From: Entamoeba invadens IP1
Taxonomy: Eukaryota; Evosea; Mastigamoebida; Endamoebidae
Length of the DNA stretch: 64,000 nucleotides
Direction of reading: 5' to 3'
NCBI RefSeq assembly: GCF_000330505.1
Contig: NW_004440426.1
Location: 237,558 to 301,557, forward strand
The notes below the pieces were generated by a model. It was not told the DNA's origin. It saw nothing but the letters and a program-made list of their open reading frames with translations, and searched no databases. A program made the translations under genes and the position numbers. Each line of letters opens with the position of its first letter. The first letter of the stretch is position 1. Positions 42,570 to 52,202 of this stretch are shown here, in pieces.

Positions 42570-42598
42570 GGATACCCTAGCACTTGAAAAACTAAGGA
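42570..42598 (+). promoter_or_regulatory. Motif shared with the eL34 gene upstream region
   Basis: GGATACCCTAG followed by CACTTGAAAAACTAAGGA, ending 19 nt before the uL24 ATG. The same ordered core (GGATA-CCCTA-ACTTGAAA) precedes eL34 at 19441-19470 on the other strand. The two ribosomal protein genes are 23 kb apart and otherwise unrelated, so the match suggests a shared control element. Confidence 0.6.
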
Positions 42599-42617
42599 GT
42601 TTACAGACGGATTGGCG

Positions 42618-43265
42618 ATGAAGTTCAACCCACGTGTCAGCTCACAACCACGCAAGGCTCGCAAGGCGTTCTATAATGCGAACAAGAACCAACGCCGCAT
42701 CCTCATGTCAGCTCGCTTGAGCAAGGAATTGAGAGAGAAGTACACCGTGAAGGCTCTCCCAATCCACAAGGATGACGAGGTGAAAATTATTAGAGGACAT
42801 CAAAAAATTGCAGGGAAGGTGACTGGTGTCAGAAGAAGCCAATATGTCATCTATATTGATAAACTCACAAAAACTAAGAACAACGGCCAAACCGTCCAAG
42901 TCCCAGTCCACGTTGCTAATGTCGAAATCACTAAGCCATTCTTGAACAAAGACAGAGAAGCTCTCTTGAAGAAGAGAGGTGACGCTGCTAAGGCTTACAA
43001 GGAATCAGTCGCTAAGAAGAACGAACAAGTCGAAGAGGTCTTCAAAAAGGCATACCCAACCCTCTCATTCGATATCTTCAGCTCAAAGAACAAGGTCGAG
43101 GCTATCAAGGAAAAGAAACCACTCAGACTTGCTTCAAGATTGATCGCCGTCAAAGCTATGGCTAACGCTGATAGAGCTAAATACACCGCTTCTTTGAAAT
43201 TGAAGAACGCTAGAGATCAACTCGCTGCTTATAAGGCTGCTCTTGCTAAGAAAATCGCTAAGTAA
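42618..43265 (+). CDS. RPL26: 60S ribosomal protein uL24 (L26) with long C-terminal extension
   Basis: Large-subunit protein near the exit tunnel. 215 aa from the ATG at 42618 (MKFNPRVSSQPRKARKAFYNA). The first 120 residues are clearly uL24: RRILMSARLSKELREKYTVK, the KOW segment DDEVKIIRGHQKIAGKVTGV and YVIYIDKL. Animal and yeast L26 are about 127-145 aa; here about 70 extra Lys/Ala-rich residues follow (EAIKEKKPLRLASRLIAVKA, LAAYKAALAKKIAK). The extension has the same codon use as the core and no splice signal separates it. Codon use is strongly biased, as in a highly expressed gene. Confidence 0.93.
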   Translation: MKFNPRVSSQPRKARKAFYNANKNQRRILMSARLSKELREKYTVKALPIHKDDEVKIIRGHQKIAGKVTGVRRSQYVIYIDKLTKTKNNGQTVQVPVHVANVEITKPFLNKDREALLKKRGDAAKAYKESVAKKNEQVEEVFKKAYPTLSFDIFSSKNKVEAIKEKKPLRLASRLIAVKAMANADRAKYTASLKLKNARDQLAAYKAALAKKIAK

Positions 43266-44386
43266 TTGATGATTACCAAAATGTCTGATAATTCTGCGAT
43301 TTTTATCGTTTTTAGGGTTTTTTATCTACTATTTCAATTCTTTGAAAACTCTGGACTTTATTTCTGTTTTTAATCCAAATAATTCGTTTTCTGAGTTTTA
43401 AAAGTTGAAAATTGTTTGTTTGATTAAACTTACTTACAAAATAAAATAAATTAACTTATATTAAATAAGTTTATTTATTTATCTTTATTTTATTATTATC
43501 TTTTATTATATATATATATATTGAATTATTTAATACTGTATTCTACTTTGAACAGATGTCAAATAATTTATTAATACTACTATAAATATTATATAATATA
43601 TCTGATAATATATATAACATGGAATATAATATATATTGTAATTTTTATTATTAAAAAAATAGTAAATAACTATTTCATGATATAATTTAAATATAATTAA
43701 TAATAGTTTATTATTATTTTGCAAAAGTTGTGACAAGTTCAAATTATTTTTGTTGTTTATTAAATTATTGTGTTAATTATTTACAATATATTTTTTAATT
43801 ATAGTCGAAGTTTGGTATAAATAAAATAAATTTACAATATAATGTTAATTAAATATAATAAAGTTATTATATATCAAATGTAAAATGTTTTTTTTCTCCG
43901 AACTTGTCCATCAAAAAACTATTCTTTTTCATTAGTAAATATTAAACAAAAACAAGCCCTTAATTTCGTGTATATTGATTAAGATATTTTTCTTTAATTG
44001 CCACAAAAATAAACAAAAATAATCAATCGTTTCCCGAAAAATCAGACATATTAAGTCCAATATTGTTATCATTTCTGCATAAATTTGTGAAAAAAATACA
44101 GAAAAAGACCATCTGTTTTTATACAAAAATCAACTCCTTTTATCATCCCAAAAATGTGGAATACCCGTAAAATTAAGTAATATTTACATAACAAGTCGCA
44201 CACTACAACAAGGGTTTTTCTTTCTTTTCTTCATTGCAAAAACAAGGAGGAAACCTTTCAATAAACAATAAAAGAGTTAAGTAGAAACCATAGATATGTA
44301 TTAGAAGTGCCAGAAATTTCCCAATTAGACGCAACCAGAAAAAAGTTTGGTAGAAAAAAGAATTGTGGATCTTCAAAATTCACAAG
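43266..44386. other. Long A+T-rich intergenic region
   Basis: About 1.1 kb. Nothing but A/T-rich sequence until 44200, where a pyrimidine-rich tract (GGGTTTTTCTTTCTTTTCTTC) and CAAGGAGGAAACC precede the V-ATPase gene; this may be its promoter and leader. A 5' exon of that gene could lie here. Confidence 0.5.
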
Positions 44387-44926
44387 ATGTTGTTGTCTGT
44401 CTTATTGCGAACTATCACCGAATTGTGCCCAGTCTACTCACCATTCTTCGGCTCAATGGGAATTGCTGCCGCTATTGTCTTCACCGTCTTTGGTGGTGCT
44501 TATGGGACAGCCAAGAGCTCCGTTGGTATTTCATCGGTCGGTGTGATGAAGCCTGAGTTCATTATGAAATCAGTCACTCCAGTCATTTTCGCTGGTATTA
44601 TTGGTTTGTACGGGTTGATCATTTGCATTATGTTGTTCATCAACGTCTCAAAGGATGACTACTCCTTAAACAGATCTTTCCTTGACTTGGGTTCTGGACT
44701 CTCTTGTGGGCTCTGTGGACTTGCTTCTGGTATGTCTATTGGTATCTCAGGTGACTGTGGTGTCAGAGGTGCTGCTCAACAACCAAAGCTCTTCGTCGGT
44801 ATGTTGATCTGCCAGATTTTCTCAGAAGCTCTTGCCTTGTACGGATTCATTGTCGCGTTGGTTATGGCCTCAACTGGTAACAATGATTGTGTGACAAAGG
44901 TTGTCGCCACCTCTTCTTCTGCTTAA
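44387..44926 (+). CDS. V-type proton ATPase proteolipid subunit c
   Basis: Proton-carrying ring subunit of the vacuolar ATPase. 179 aa from the ATG at 44387. Four hydrophobic segments: [63 protein letters not shown], and the C-terminal helix [20 protein letters not shown] with the essential proton-binding Glu about residue 147. [16 protein letters not shown] is a family signature. The usual N-terminus is close to YSPFFG, so the leading [14 protein letters not shown] may not be complete: the frame is open upstream and a short 5' exon is possible. Confidence 0.9.
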   Translation: MLLSVLLRTITELCPVYSPFFGSMGIAAAIVFTVFGGAYGTAKSSVGISSVGVMKPEFIMKSVTPVIFAGIIGLYGLIICIMLFINVSKDDYSLNRSFLDLGSGLSCGLCGLASGMSIGISGDCGVRGAAQQPKLFVGMLICQIFSEALALYGFIVALVMASTGNNDCVTKVVATSSSA

Positions 44927-45278
44927 TTCGCGATTTTGTTATCGACTTTTGGTTTTGAGGAATTTCTTTCGTCAAAGTTGACTGTTTTTACTATACTTTC
45001 TAATTCTTTTACTAGAGCGTTATTATACTTTTGTTAAGGAAATTTGGTTTGTTATGAAGGATTTTTCTGTCACATTTTTGACCTTTAAATATAACAGTTT
45101 TTAAAAAAATGAAAACTAATGAAAAATTAATTCATATTTTGGTCAAACATTGTATAGTTTAATTCAAATTATATTGTAACTATTGATTATAGTATAACAA
45201 ATATAATATATATTATAATAAAATTACTATACACAACCAATTTTAAAATAGAAACAGAAATGAAGAGAAAACATCAAG
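44927..45278. other. Convergent intergenic region
   Basis: About 350 bp, with T-rich sequence after the V-ATPase stop and A/T-rich sequence before the next minus-strand gene. No feature recognised. Confidence 0.5.
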
Positions 45279-45749
45279 TTACAAAGAATAAATCAACTTA
45301 AGGTACTTAGAAGTGTCAGTTTGGGAGTAATTGGACATGATCTTATAACAACGACAACCAGACCTGATAATGTCTGTCTTGGAGAAATAAAAGAAATTGT
45401 CAGAGTCTTGATAATAAGCGTCTGCGATGTCTAAATAGATTCCTGTTTCATAATAGTCGAAACAAAAGCCAAGTCGGTCAAGTAAAGAGATCAGTATTGA
45501 GTCTTTATTATCCTGTGTATAATTAGAATCTAATATCTCACACATGCCAATATCATTTTTCTCGATGGTAACTATATCTATATTAAATGGTTGTTCTTGG
45601 CAATTCACAACATAAATGGTATATCCCTTTTCAATAAGTTGTTTAATAAGAAATCCTCTCACAAAGTTCTTATAGTAAAACTTTGTTCTGACTTCTTTCC
45701 TTGGTTCACTTGAATCGTAAATACAATCATCTGTTGTTGTCTCTGTCAT
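45279..45749 (-). CDS. Uncharacterised protein (156 aa)
   Basis: One exon, no family recognised. Begins MTETTTDDCIYDSSEPRKEV, acidic and polar, then alternates strands and helices (VRGFLIKQLIEKGYTIYVVN, SILISLLDRLGFCFDYYETG). Rich in Tyr, Asp and Ile; no signal peptide or membrane segment. The composition fits a small soluble alpha/beta domain. Both flanks are A/T spacers and the codon use is gene-like. Confidence 0.62.
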   Translation of the reverse strand: MTETTTDDCIYDSSEPRKEVRTKFYYKNFVRGFLIKQLIEKGYTIYVVNCQEQPFNIDIVTIEKNDIGMCEILDSNYTQDNKDSILISLLDRLGFCFDYYETGIYLDIADAYYQDSDNFFYFSKTDIIRSGCRCYKIMSNYSQTDTSKYLKLIYSL

Positions 45750-46009
45750 ATTGCTGTGTTATTAATAAAGTTTTGTTAGTTGTTTGTTTGATCACTTTCT
45801 TTGTTATGAAGTCTGTTTTAAGTTGGTTCTATTGAGTAACGTTTCCAACCCAAAAAGTTATACTGTACCATAAATTTATGAGTAATATTATTAAAATAAT
45901 AAAATTTGTCATTTTTCTCTACAAAGTTAAATATTGTACTAAAAATGATAAGTAGTTAATAGATTACTTCATGTTAAAAGAAAATACACGATAAAACTAA
46001 TTAAACACA

Positions 46010-47344
46010 TCAGTACCACTGCAACGCGACTATCTTTTTGACTTTGAAAACATCTCTGTTTCCAGTCAAAACATCATCACCAAGTCCTTCGTAGTAATTT
46101 GAAATGGGATTAAACGAATAAGAGCAAGTTCCATCCACCGTCGATTGGATCATTATATCAGAGTCTCCTATGATATACAAATACTCTTGACTCCCCATCT
46201 TCCCAGCTATTTTCCAATTCTTCAGGAATGTCATCTTCTTAAGCTTTGTCCATTTCTGGGGCGTTTCTGTTCGCCCGTGACATTCCAAAGTGAACACGAA
46301 ATGGTCTTCATCGGAGATATCGCCATTGTCGTTAATCTTCTTTTTTATATAACACCCAAAGACGTCACCACTTTCTGTCTCATTCACTAACATCAAATTG
46401 TCCCTCCCAAATATCGAACTCATAAACGTCTCTTTCTCCCACCCATCAGTCTCTGTGTCAAATAAGAGTCTTGTGTTCAATGAAGAAGTCCACTCGGACA
46501 ATATAGTCATATTCTTCTGTATAGAGTCTATTCCACCAGTCTGTATATACTCAGAGTACTCCGGAGACTCTCTTTCAAAAGAAGAGTACTCTTTACTCTT
46601 GTTTTGTAAACTCCGGTACACTATTGTGTTATCCCCAATGCGCTTTTCAATGTCAGAAATCTTCCGATTCCGCATCGAAATTTCAGCTTGTGCTTTGCGG
46701 CGCTCGTCCACGACTGCAACCAATTTGGCTTGAATTTCTAACTCGTTTTTCTGTGAAGATTCTTTGGCTTCGCGCTCGAGGGCTTCGAGAGTTTGGCATG
46801 TGCGTTGTTTGATCTTTTGAATTTCTATATTTTCTTCTTCAAGTGCTTTTGAAACCAAATTTGTTTTCTTCTTTGTGATTTCATTTTCCTTGGACTGTTT
46901 CTCCTTCTCTAGGGTTTCAGTCTTCTCGGTGCATATTTTTTCTGTTTCTGCTAAAAGATCTTTACATATGTCTTTTGTTAATACCTTAGCCTTGAGAAGT
47001 AAACGCTGTAAGACTACTCGAATTTCAAAATACTCTTTTGACAATTCGGTCTTTTTCTTCAAATAGAACATCGAAGTTTTGTTTGCAATAGTCTGGAGAT
47101 TTCTAAGTTCTGCTTCTTTGTTGTATTTGATCGAAAGGGAATCAGTTATAAAAGCCTCTATTTGACTGATTTCTTCTCGTTTGTCAATTGTAAACTCTTT
47201 TTCATAAATTTTCCAGTCAAATACAGTGTCTTTCGGTTCACTCTCAACCGCCTCACATAATACTTGGAACTGCTTTTTCAAAGCTAGAAATTGCTTCTTC
47301 TTTTCTTCATCTGAAGTTGTGGCTATAAAGTAGTCTATCTCCAT
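46010..47344 (-). CDS. Coiled-coil protein with C-terminal TLDc-like domain
   Basis: 444 aa, single exon. Residues 1-250 are a long coiled coil rich in Glu and Lys (TEKICTEKTETLEKEKQSKE, KKTNLVSKALEEENIEIQKI). Residues about 290-444 form a TLDc-like domain: TRLLFDTETDGW, GDVFGCYIKKKI, EDHFVFTLECHGRTE, YLYIIGDSDIMIQSTVDGTC and the closing strand FKVKKIVALQWY. The TLDc family pattern includes a central 'vFGay' and a terminal 'F.i..lEvW'. The same C-terminal domain occurs at 25.6, 55.9 and 57.6 kb. Likely cytosolic. Confidence 0.78.
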   Translation of the reverse strand: MEIDYFIATTSDEEKKKQFLALKKQFQVLCEAVESEPKDTVFDWKIYEKEFTIDKREEISQIEAFITDSLSIKYNKEAELRNLQTIANKTSMFYLKKKTELSKEYFEIRVVLQRLLLKAKVLTKDICKDLLAETEKICTEKTETLEKEKQSKENEITKKKTNLVSKALEEENIEIQKIKQRTCQTLEALEREAKESSQKNELEIQAKLVAVVDERRKAQAEISMRNRKISDIEKRIGDNTIVYRSLQNKSKEYSSFERESPEYSEYIQTGGIDSIQKNMTILSEWTSSLNTRLLFDTETDGWEKETFMSSIFGRDNLMLVNETESGDVFGCYIKKKINDNGDISDEDHFVFTLECHGRTETPQKWTKLKKMTFLKNWKIAGKMGSQEYLYIIGDSDIMIQSTVDGTCSYSFNPISNYYEGLGDDVLTGNRDVFKVKKIVALQWY

Positions 47345-48141
47345 ATCGTCGACTCTTTTTAGAGTTGCTCTTCAAATCACTTGTTTTATTGGTCGATTAA
47401 AGTTTTTCTCTGTTTTTTTTCCTCAAATTTCATGTTCTATTGAGTTTATTTTGTCATTAAAAAATGGGTTTATTTCGTTCAAAAATTGATGAATTTTCTT
47501 ATATACTTTTCAATACACAAAAAAATAGTAAATCGCACAAAGATATGTTCATCTTATTAAAGAATATTTCACATTGCTATTCACATGTTTTTCAAGGTAA
47601 TAAATTGGAAAATAAGCTTTATAAATCAAAAGAAATATAGATTCTGTTAATGTTAAATATTGGTTATTTTTCTTTTGTGTTTGTTGTTTATTGACAAACA
47701 TTTTTCTTTTCAAAATTTATCACATTCAAAAATAGTCACTCAATGTTTAAGATGGTATCGTCGATAACCTTTTCTAAAGACAAAATACACAAATTGAACA
47801 AACAATATTTAAAGAACTAATAATTATAGTTGTATCTAAGCTTTGAAAATCCTTTAAAATTTTTATAATGTTATAACCAGTGTTTTTCCCGTTGTGTTAT
47901 TAATTTAAAAAAAATGATATTTAGGGTAGAATCATCCAATGAGAAAAACACGATGTATTAAAGTAGTTCTAAATCTCTGAAAAACAAGCGAAGAAGGCTG
48001 GTGGGCATTCCCTAGTGTACCACAGAAACTCTACGCAAGATAGAAGCACATGTAACAGAGCTTTCACTTCAAGACATAAGTGAACGCCTACACATCTGCT
48101 GACATCATGAAATTTTCAACATAAAACAATACAACTCAATT
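47345..48141. other. Intergenic region with candidate H/ACA RNA
   Basis: A/T-rich spacer of about 800 bp interrupted by a compact island of balanced base composition at about 47985-48110, listed as a candidate H/ACA RNA. No protein-coding frame in the island is convincing. Confidence 0.55.
47988..48107 (+). ncRNA. Candidate H/ACA box snoRNA
   Basis: Two hairpins, hinge and tail in the H/ACA order. 5' hairpin: base stem GCGAAGA (47988-47994) with TCTACGC (48030-48036), one A-A mismatch, and an upper stem around CTGGTGG/CCACAG. Hinge: ATAGAA (48040-48045), an ANANNA H box. 3' hairpin: AGCA-C-ATGT (48045-48053) with ACAT-C-TGCT (48092-48100), a single C-C mismatch, an internal pocket, and a perfect upper stem TTCACTT/AAGTGAA (48063-48069, 48078-48084). 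ACA follows at 48102-48104, one nt after the stem and three nt before the assumed end. Base composition differs sharply from the surrounding spacer. Target uridines not determined. Confidence 0.5.
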
Positions 48142-48453
48142 TTACACGTTTTTTATTAAGACAATAGTCATTATAACAACCATCGCAATTGAAATGAGCA
48201 CGCATCCTATTGTACACCCGCCAAACAAACACAAAAGCGTATAAAAGCACCCCGAATCCTTTTTCGCTATTCTCATCGACTTCCGGACTTGTTTAATAAC
48301 AGGAAACTTTTCGTCAAAGTAGTCATCGCTTGTGTCGTCCACAGACTCGGAAACGTTATAAGAGACTGAATTGATGTCTTCAAATTTCTGCACTTTCTCA
48401 GGTAAACCTTTCGAAGGCTTCCCAAGAAGCGGGTGCTCTTCGCTCATTAACAT
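48142..48453 (-). CDS. Small tail-anchored membrane protein (103 aa)
   Basis: No family recognised. From the ATG at 48453 (MLMSEEHPLLGKPSKGLPEK) the first 60 residues are polar and acidic (DDTSDDYFDEKFP); a basic stretch (KQVRKSMRIAKK) then precedes one strong C-terminal membrane segment (CTIGCVLISIAMVVIMTIVLI) ending IKNV. This is the layout of a C-tail-anchored protein or a small single-span protein. EEHPLLG resembles an acidic dileucine sorting signal (E-x3-LL), which suggests endosomal or lysosomal trafficking. A second ATG (MSEEH) two codons later is an alternative start. Confidence 0.6.
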   Translation of the reverse strand: MLMSEEHPLLGKPSKGLPEKVQKFEDINSVSYNVSESVDDTSDDYFDEKFPVIKQVRKSMRIAKKDSGCFYTLLCLFGGCTIGCVLISIAMVVIMTIVLIKNV

Positions 48454-48882
48454 TTTGCAGTTCAACGTCCGTTTTCTTTTAAACGTCTTTCCCGCTTTTT
48501 CTTGGTTTCTTTATTGGTGTAAATTGTAGTATTTTTATAACTTTTATACTATTGTTTTTAGAGTTTGTTACATTTACTTATTCTACACATCTAATAGTTT
48601 CTTTATTATTTGATTATAGTTCTTTTTTCTTGAATTTGTTCTAAATTTGGAAAATGGTTTTGAATTAATTATTTTAATTAATTAAAATATAATAAAACTA
48701 TAATTATTTATAATAGAAATAGAATTGTGAAGAGTTAATCCATTGATTAGTATAAACAAAATATATAGTAAATAACTAATAATATATAGTAAATGGAGAT
48801 GGTGTAATTCAACAGACTCCATTGCAATCTAAGTGGAAAAGAACACATAAAACACCCTAAATTATAAACTACCTGACGTGAT
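48454..48882. other. Intergenic region
   Basis: A/T-rich spacer of about 430 bp between the small membrane protein gene and the 3' end of the divergent Rab gene. Nothing recognised. Confidence 0.5.
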
Positions 48883-49666
48883 TTAACAGCATTTGTTTTG
48901 TTTATTTTGAGATGATGTTGAATTCCCGAGAGTGACCGGTTCATATGTTGTGATGATGTCTGTGTCGTCGTCGAGGTCATTAGTTGGGTCTTGTAAAATC
49001 TCGTTGATCTTTTCACATAATGCAGTAAAAGTTTGGACGACGTCTGTTCTTTAGTTTCATTATTAAATCATACATATTATTTATACATCAAATAATTATA
49101 GTTTCGATACTATATCTAAATAACAAACTCTCTCCCGTCTTGGCTGAACACCTCATGTGCATGACATTGTGCTTTTTGACAAGCTCTTCAACTTTTTCTT
49201 CGTCGACTTTAATTTGATCGTCGCACTTACACCCCAATAGCATCCAAACGACATTGTCTTCCCCCTTTGCGTCCTTTTCTTGAATCCAGTCAGGGACACT
49301 CGTTAAACTTTTAGGTGACGTGACGTCATAACAAATGATGATCCCTTGCGCTTCTCTAAAAAAGTTCGCCGCAAGTGATCGAAACCTTTCTTGCCCCGCT
49401 TTGTGTCATTCTGTGGAGTACAAATACATTCTTAAACATTGATTATTGACAGATCATATGTTGTGTGTAGTGTAAAGCAAACCTGTATCCCATATGTTTA
49501 CACTCATGTCGCGGTCTTTGAGGTGAACTACCTTTTGAAAACAAGAAGAGACCACCGTCGAAAGGTGCGAATCAACAAACTCCTCCGTGACAAACCTCTG
49601 GATGAGGCTCGTCTTCCCCGAATAGGAGTCGCCCACCAATACAATTTTAACACCGCGCATGCTCAT
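48883..49666 (-). CDS. Divergent Rab-family GTPase, three exons
   Basis: Exons 49666-49483, 49398-49129 and 49043-48883 give 204 aa; introns of 84 nt (GTTTGC...AAG) and 85 nt (GTTTGT...CAG). The splices rebuild IWDTAGQERFRSLAANFF and CSAKTGENVVQTFTALCEKI, both standard Rab sequence. P-loop GDSYSGKTS is intact in the GxxxxGK(S/T) sense. The G4 motif reads LLGCKCDD, with Cys where NKxD has Asn, so guanine binding may be weakened. Switch I is also unusual (DSHLSTVVSSCF). The C-terminus ends QNKCC, a prenylation signal. It fits the atypical RabX group of Entamoeba. Confidence 0.85.
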
Positions 49667-50739
49667 AGGTGTTTTTAGTGTGTTTTTTAGTTTGTTTTTA
49701 GCTCTATAACGTTTTATTCGTTTGAATTCGACTGTATAGTTTTTTTTTCTATTTTATTATTATTAATTGACATGAAAACTTCCGATAATTCATTGTCATC
49801 ATTCTGAATTTTGTAATTCAATGAATAGTTATTGTATTAACTATTTTACGTTTGTTATATCATTAATTTTATAATTAAATAATCTATAATTTAACTATTT
49901 TAAAATATAAAGAAAAAATTATAATACAATAGTTTATTGGTATCAAATTATTTGATTATTTTTTTGTTAAATTTAAAGTTTTTTAAAATTAATAATTAAT
50001 TATTAATATTTAAATTAAGTTCAAGTTTTTATCTGACCAGTATTACTAATAAATATAGATATTTATTATTGTTTCTAGCTTTTTGAACTATGTGAAATTA
50101 GTATATAATAAACTTCAGAAAATCGGGGAAAATATTTTATAAACTCATTATTTGCCAATTATTAGACAACTTGAATTATGTTCAATGGTTTTTGTAATGT
50201 TTAGTTAAATATGATAAAAATTTTTAGTTAATAGATCAACACAATTGAAAACCTCAAAAATCTTATTTTAACAAAGTCCTTTAGTTTTAAAAAAATGAAA
50301 TTTGGAATTATTAGTAAACTACAAATAAAAATGTGATTTTTGGTGTGATTATATGAAATATACTATTTTCGGTTAAATCCCATTATTGTGCACTTTTGTA
50401 CAGTGTTTTCATAATTATCTTTTTTATAAAAATATCTTTGTTGTGTTTGACGAATGTAAAAAAGCAAATCTGGATTGTATTGAAGTTTTTTAACACAGTT
50501 TTTTTTTAAAAATGTATAAAAAAAGTTAAGAAACATCACATCTGATCATTTTATTTAAACCACTTTTTTATAATAATTAAACTAAAACTAATTTATAGAA
50601 CTGAACACTTCCTTCTGCCATAATAGTTATAAATGAAGAATTCGGATCTTGACGGATTCGGTACTCAAGATCTTAGGTTAAAATATATAAATAAAACACG
50701 AAAAAAAATAAAAAGGTTTAACAATTTTTAGTCAAATCG
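49667..50739. other. Long A+T-rich intergenic region
   Basis: About 1.07 kb of A/T-rich sequence with no supportable gene. An 8-bp inverted pair (GATCTTGA / TCAAGATC) occurs at about 50644-50672, just before the composition changes. Confidence 0.5.
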
Positions 50740-51300
50740 TAACCCACAGTCATTGGGCAGAATGCGGCCGTTATAAGTCCAAATCCGCGAATAGAAAATG
50801 GATTCTTTCCATTTTTTGCAAGCCGCATTCGAAAATTCGACGAAACCCTGAATTTTTCTAAATATACCAAACAAAGGGAAACAGAATTTTCGATGCCCAC
50901 GTTCCCCGGGGCTCAGCCGTTTTGAGCTTGTCAGCACCCCAAATTTCTGTTCCACTTTTCCGTACCGTCCAGATACTAGAGGAAAACCACGGAAATAGTA
51001 AATCGCCTCAAACCCTTTTTTGTCGTCAGAAACCCTCCCATTTTTTGACGAAATATTATATCGGNNNNNNNNNNNNNNNNNNNNNNNNNNNNNNNNNNNN
51101 NNNNNNNNNNNNNNNNNNNNNNNNNNNNNNNNNNNNNNNNNNNNNNNNNNNNNNNNNNNNNNNNTCATTCCGATAAATGGTGTTTGAGGGTGCAACGAGT
51201 CGTTCTTGTATTTTTGTAGGGGGAGCAGCCGGCCGTCACAGTGGGGGGAAAAGGCAAGAAATCGTGAAGAAAGTGAAATAAAAATAAGTGAGGGTTTTAG
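50740..51300. other. G+C-richer island around a 100-N assembly gap
   Basis: Bases 51065-51164 are N. On both sides the sequence (50740-51064 and 51165-51300) has far more G and C than ordinary spacers (for example CGTTCCCCGGGGCTCAGCCG and GGGGGAGCAGCCGGCCG). A minus-strand frame of about 110 codons is open from the gap to 50728, but its composition is unlike neighbouring genes and no motif was recognised. Assembly gaps in such genomes usually mark repeats, so an interrupted mobile element or tandem repeat is likely. Confidence 0.55.
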
Positions 51301-51328
51301 CGAGATGTGTTTTCTGTTCCAGCTAGTA

Positions 51329-51337
51329 TATATAAAG
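51329..51337 (+). promoter_or_regulatory. Candidate TATA element (TATATAAAG)
   Basis: TATATAAAG lies about 41 nt before the RRM gene ATG at 51378, similar in spacing to the element before the glycosyltransferase gene. Confidence 0.45.
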
Positions 51338-51377
51338 GTGGACTGCCAACCCTATTCAACCATTCAATCTTCACACC

Positions 51378-52202
51378 ATGAACAGCGCGACAACTATCTT
51401 TGTTGCAAGAATCGGTAAACGAGACGAGGCGAGCCTCAAAAGGTTATGCTCGAACTATGGAGAAGTCAGTGAAGTCACTTTACTCTCCGAAGGGAAGAAG
51501 TCGAAAGCGTGTGGATTTGTCAAATTCAGAAGAGTTGCGGACGCCATGAAGTGTGTTTCCGACGCCAAAGAACACAAAGGAGTCTTTTCAGATAACACTA
51601 AGATTGTTGTAGAATGGGCGAAGTCTTCACAAATTAAAGACTGTGACTTGGACAAAACTACACTCTTTATCAATGGAATGAAAACTTGTGACGAGCAGTA
51701 CATCCGTTCAAAGTTGTCGATGTACGGACTCATCGAAAGAGTGACTATTCCCCGCGGAGAACAAGTCTACGCCTTCGTCAAATTTGCAAACACCGAAAGT
51801 GCTTCAATGGCCAAAGCCAATGAAGATGGAAAGTACTGGAATGGACAACAAGTCATTATCGAATACTCAGAGGCGATGTCGAGCAAAAGAATGAGAAGGC
51901 AAAAGGCCACTATGAAAATGTTTAATTCCTTCTTCGAACACATTTCAGCTCCAACGTCCCCAGTGTTACAAGACTCGGATGACTCACATACCGACGATGA
52001 AGAAACATCTCAAGACAGTTACTTGAAAGAAGACACTCACAACTTATTAAGAGAAATTATTGATTGGGAGGCTGCTCCTGCATATTCTGCAAGCCCCATG
52101 TCTTGGGACTATGACGACAACGAACTTCCCGTTTTTAAAGAAATGATACGCACACACGATGACATTGTCATGCCCTCTTGTATCGAATCTTTACTTCACT
52201 AA
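51378..52202 (+). CDS. RNA-binding protein with two RRM domains
   Basis: 274 aa, single exon. RRM1 is at about residues 4-82 (RNP2 TIFVARI, RNP1 KACGFVKF) and RRM2 at about 92-165 (RNP2 TLFINGM, RNP1 QVYAFVKF). RNP1 of both keeps the aromatic positions that stack on RNA. The rest is acidic and Ser-rich (DSDDSHTDDEETSQD) and likely disordered. The arrangement fits poly(A)- or mRNA-binding adaptor proteins of nucleus or cytoplasm; no further family is recognised. Confidence 0.88.
   Translation: MNSATTIFVARIGKRDEASLKRLCSNYGEVSEVTLLSEGKKSKACGFVKFRRVADAMKCVSDAKEHKGVFSDNTKIVVEWAKSSQIKDCDLDKTTLFINGMKTCDEQYIRSKLSMYGLIERVTIPRGEQVYAFVKFANTESASMAKANEDGKYWNGQQVIIEYSEAMSSKRMRRQKATMKMFNSFFEHISAPTSPVLQDSDDSHTDDEETSQDSYLKEDTHNLLREIIDWEAAPAYSASPMSWDYDDNELPVFKEMIRTHDDIVMPSCIESLLH

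Noticed and set aside
48747..49016. 89-codon minus-strand frame
   Set aside because: It overlaps exon 3 of the divergent Rab gene in a different frame. The spliced Rab frame there reads VVQTFTALCEKINE and ends KCC, which is far more convincing.
50728..51195. 155-codon minus-strand frame spanning the assembly gap
   Set aside because: A third of it is N; the readable part has no recognised motif and unusual composition. Recorded as part of the G+C-rich island instead.
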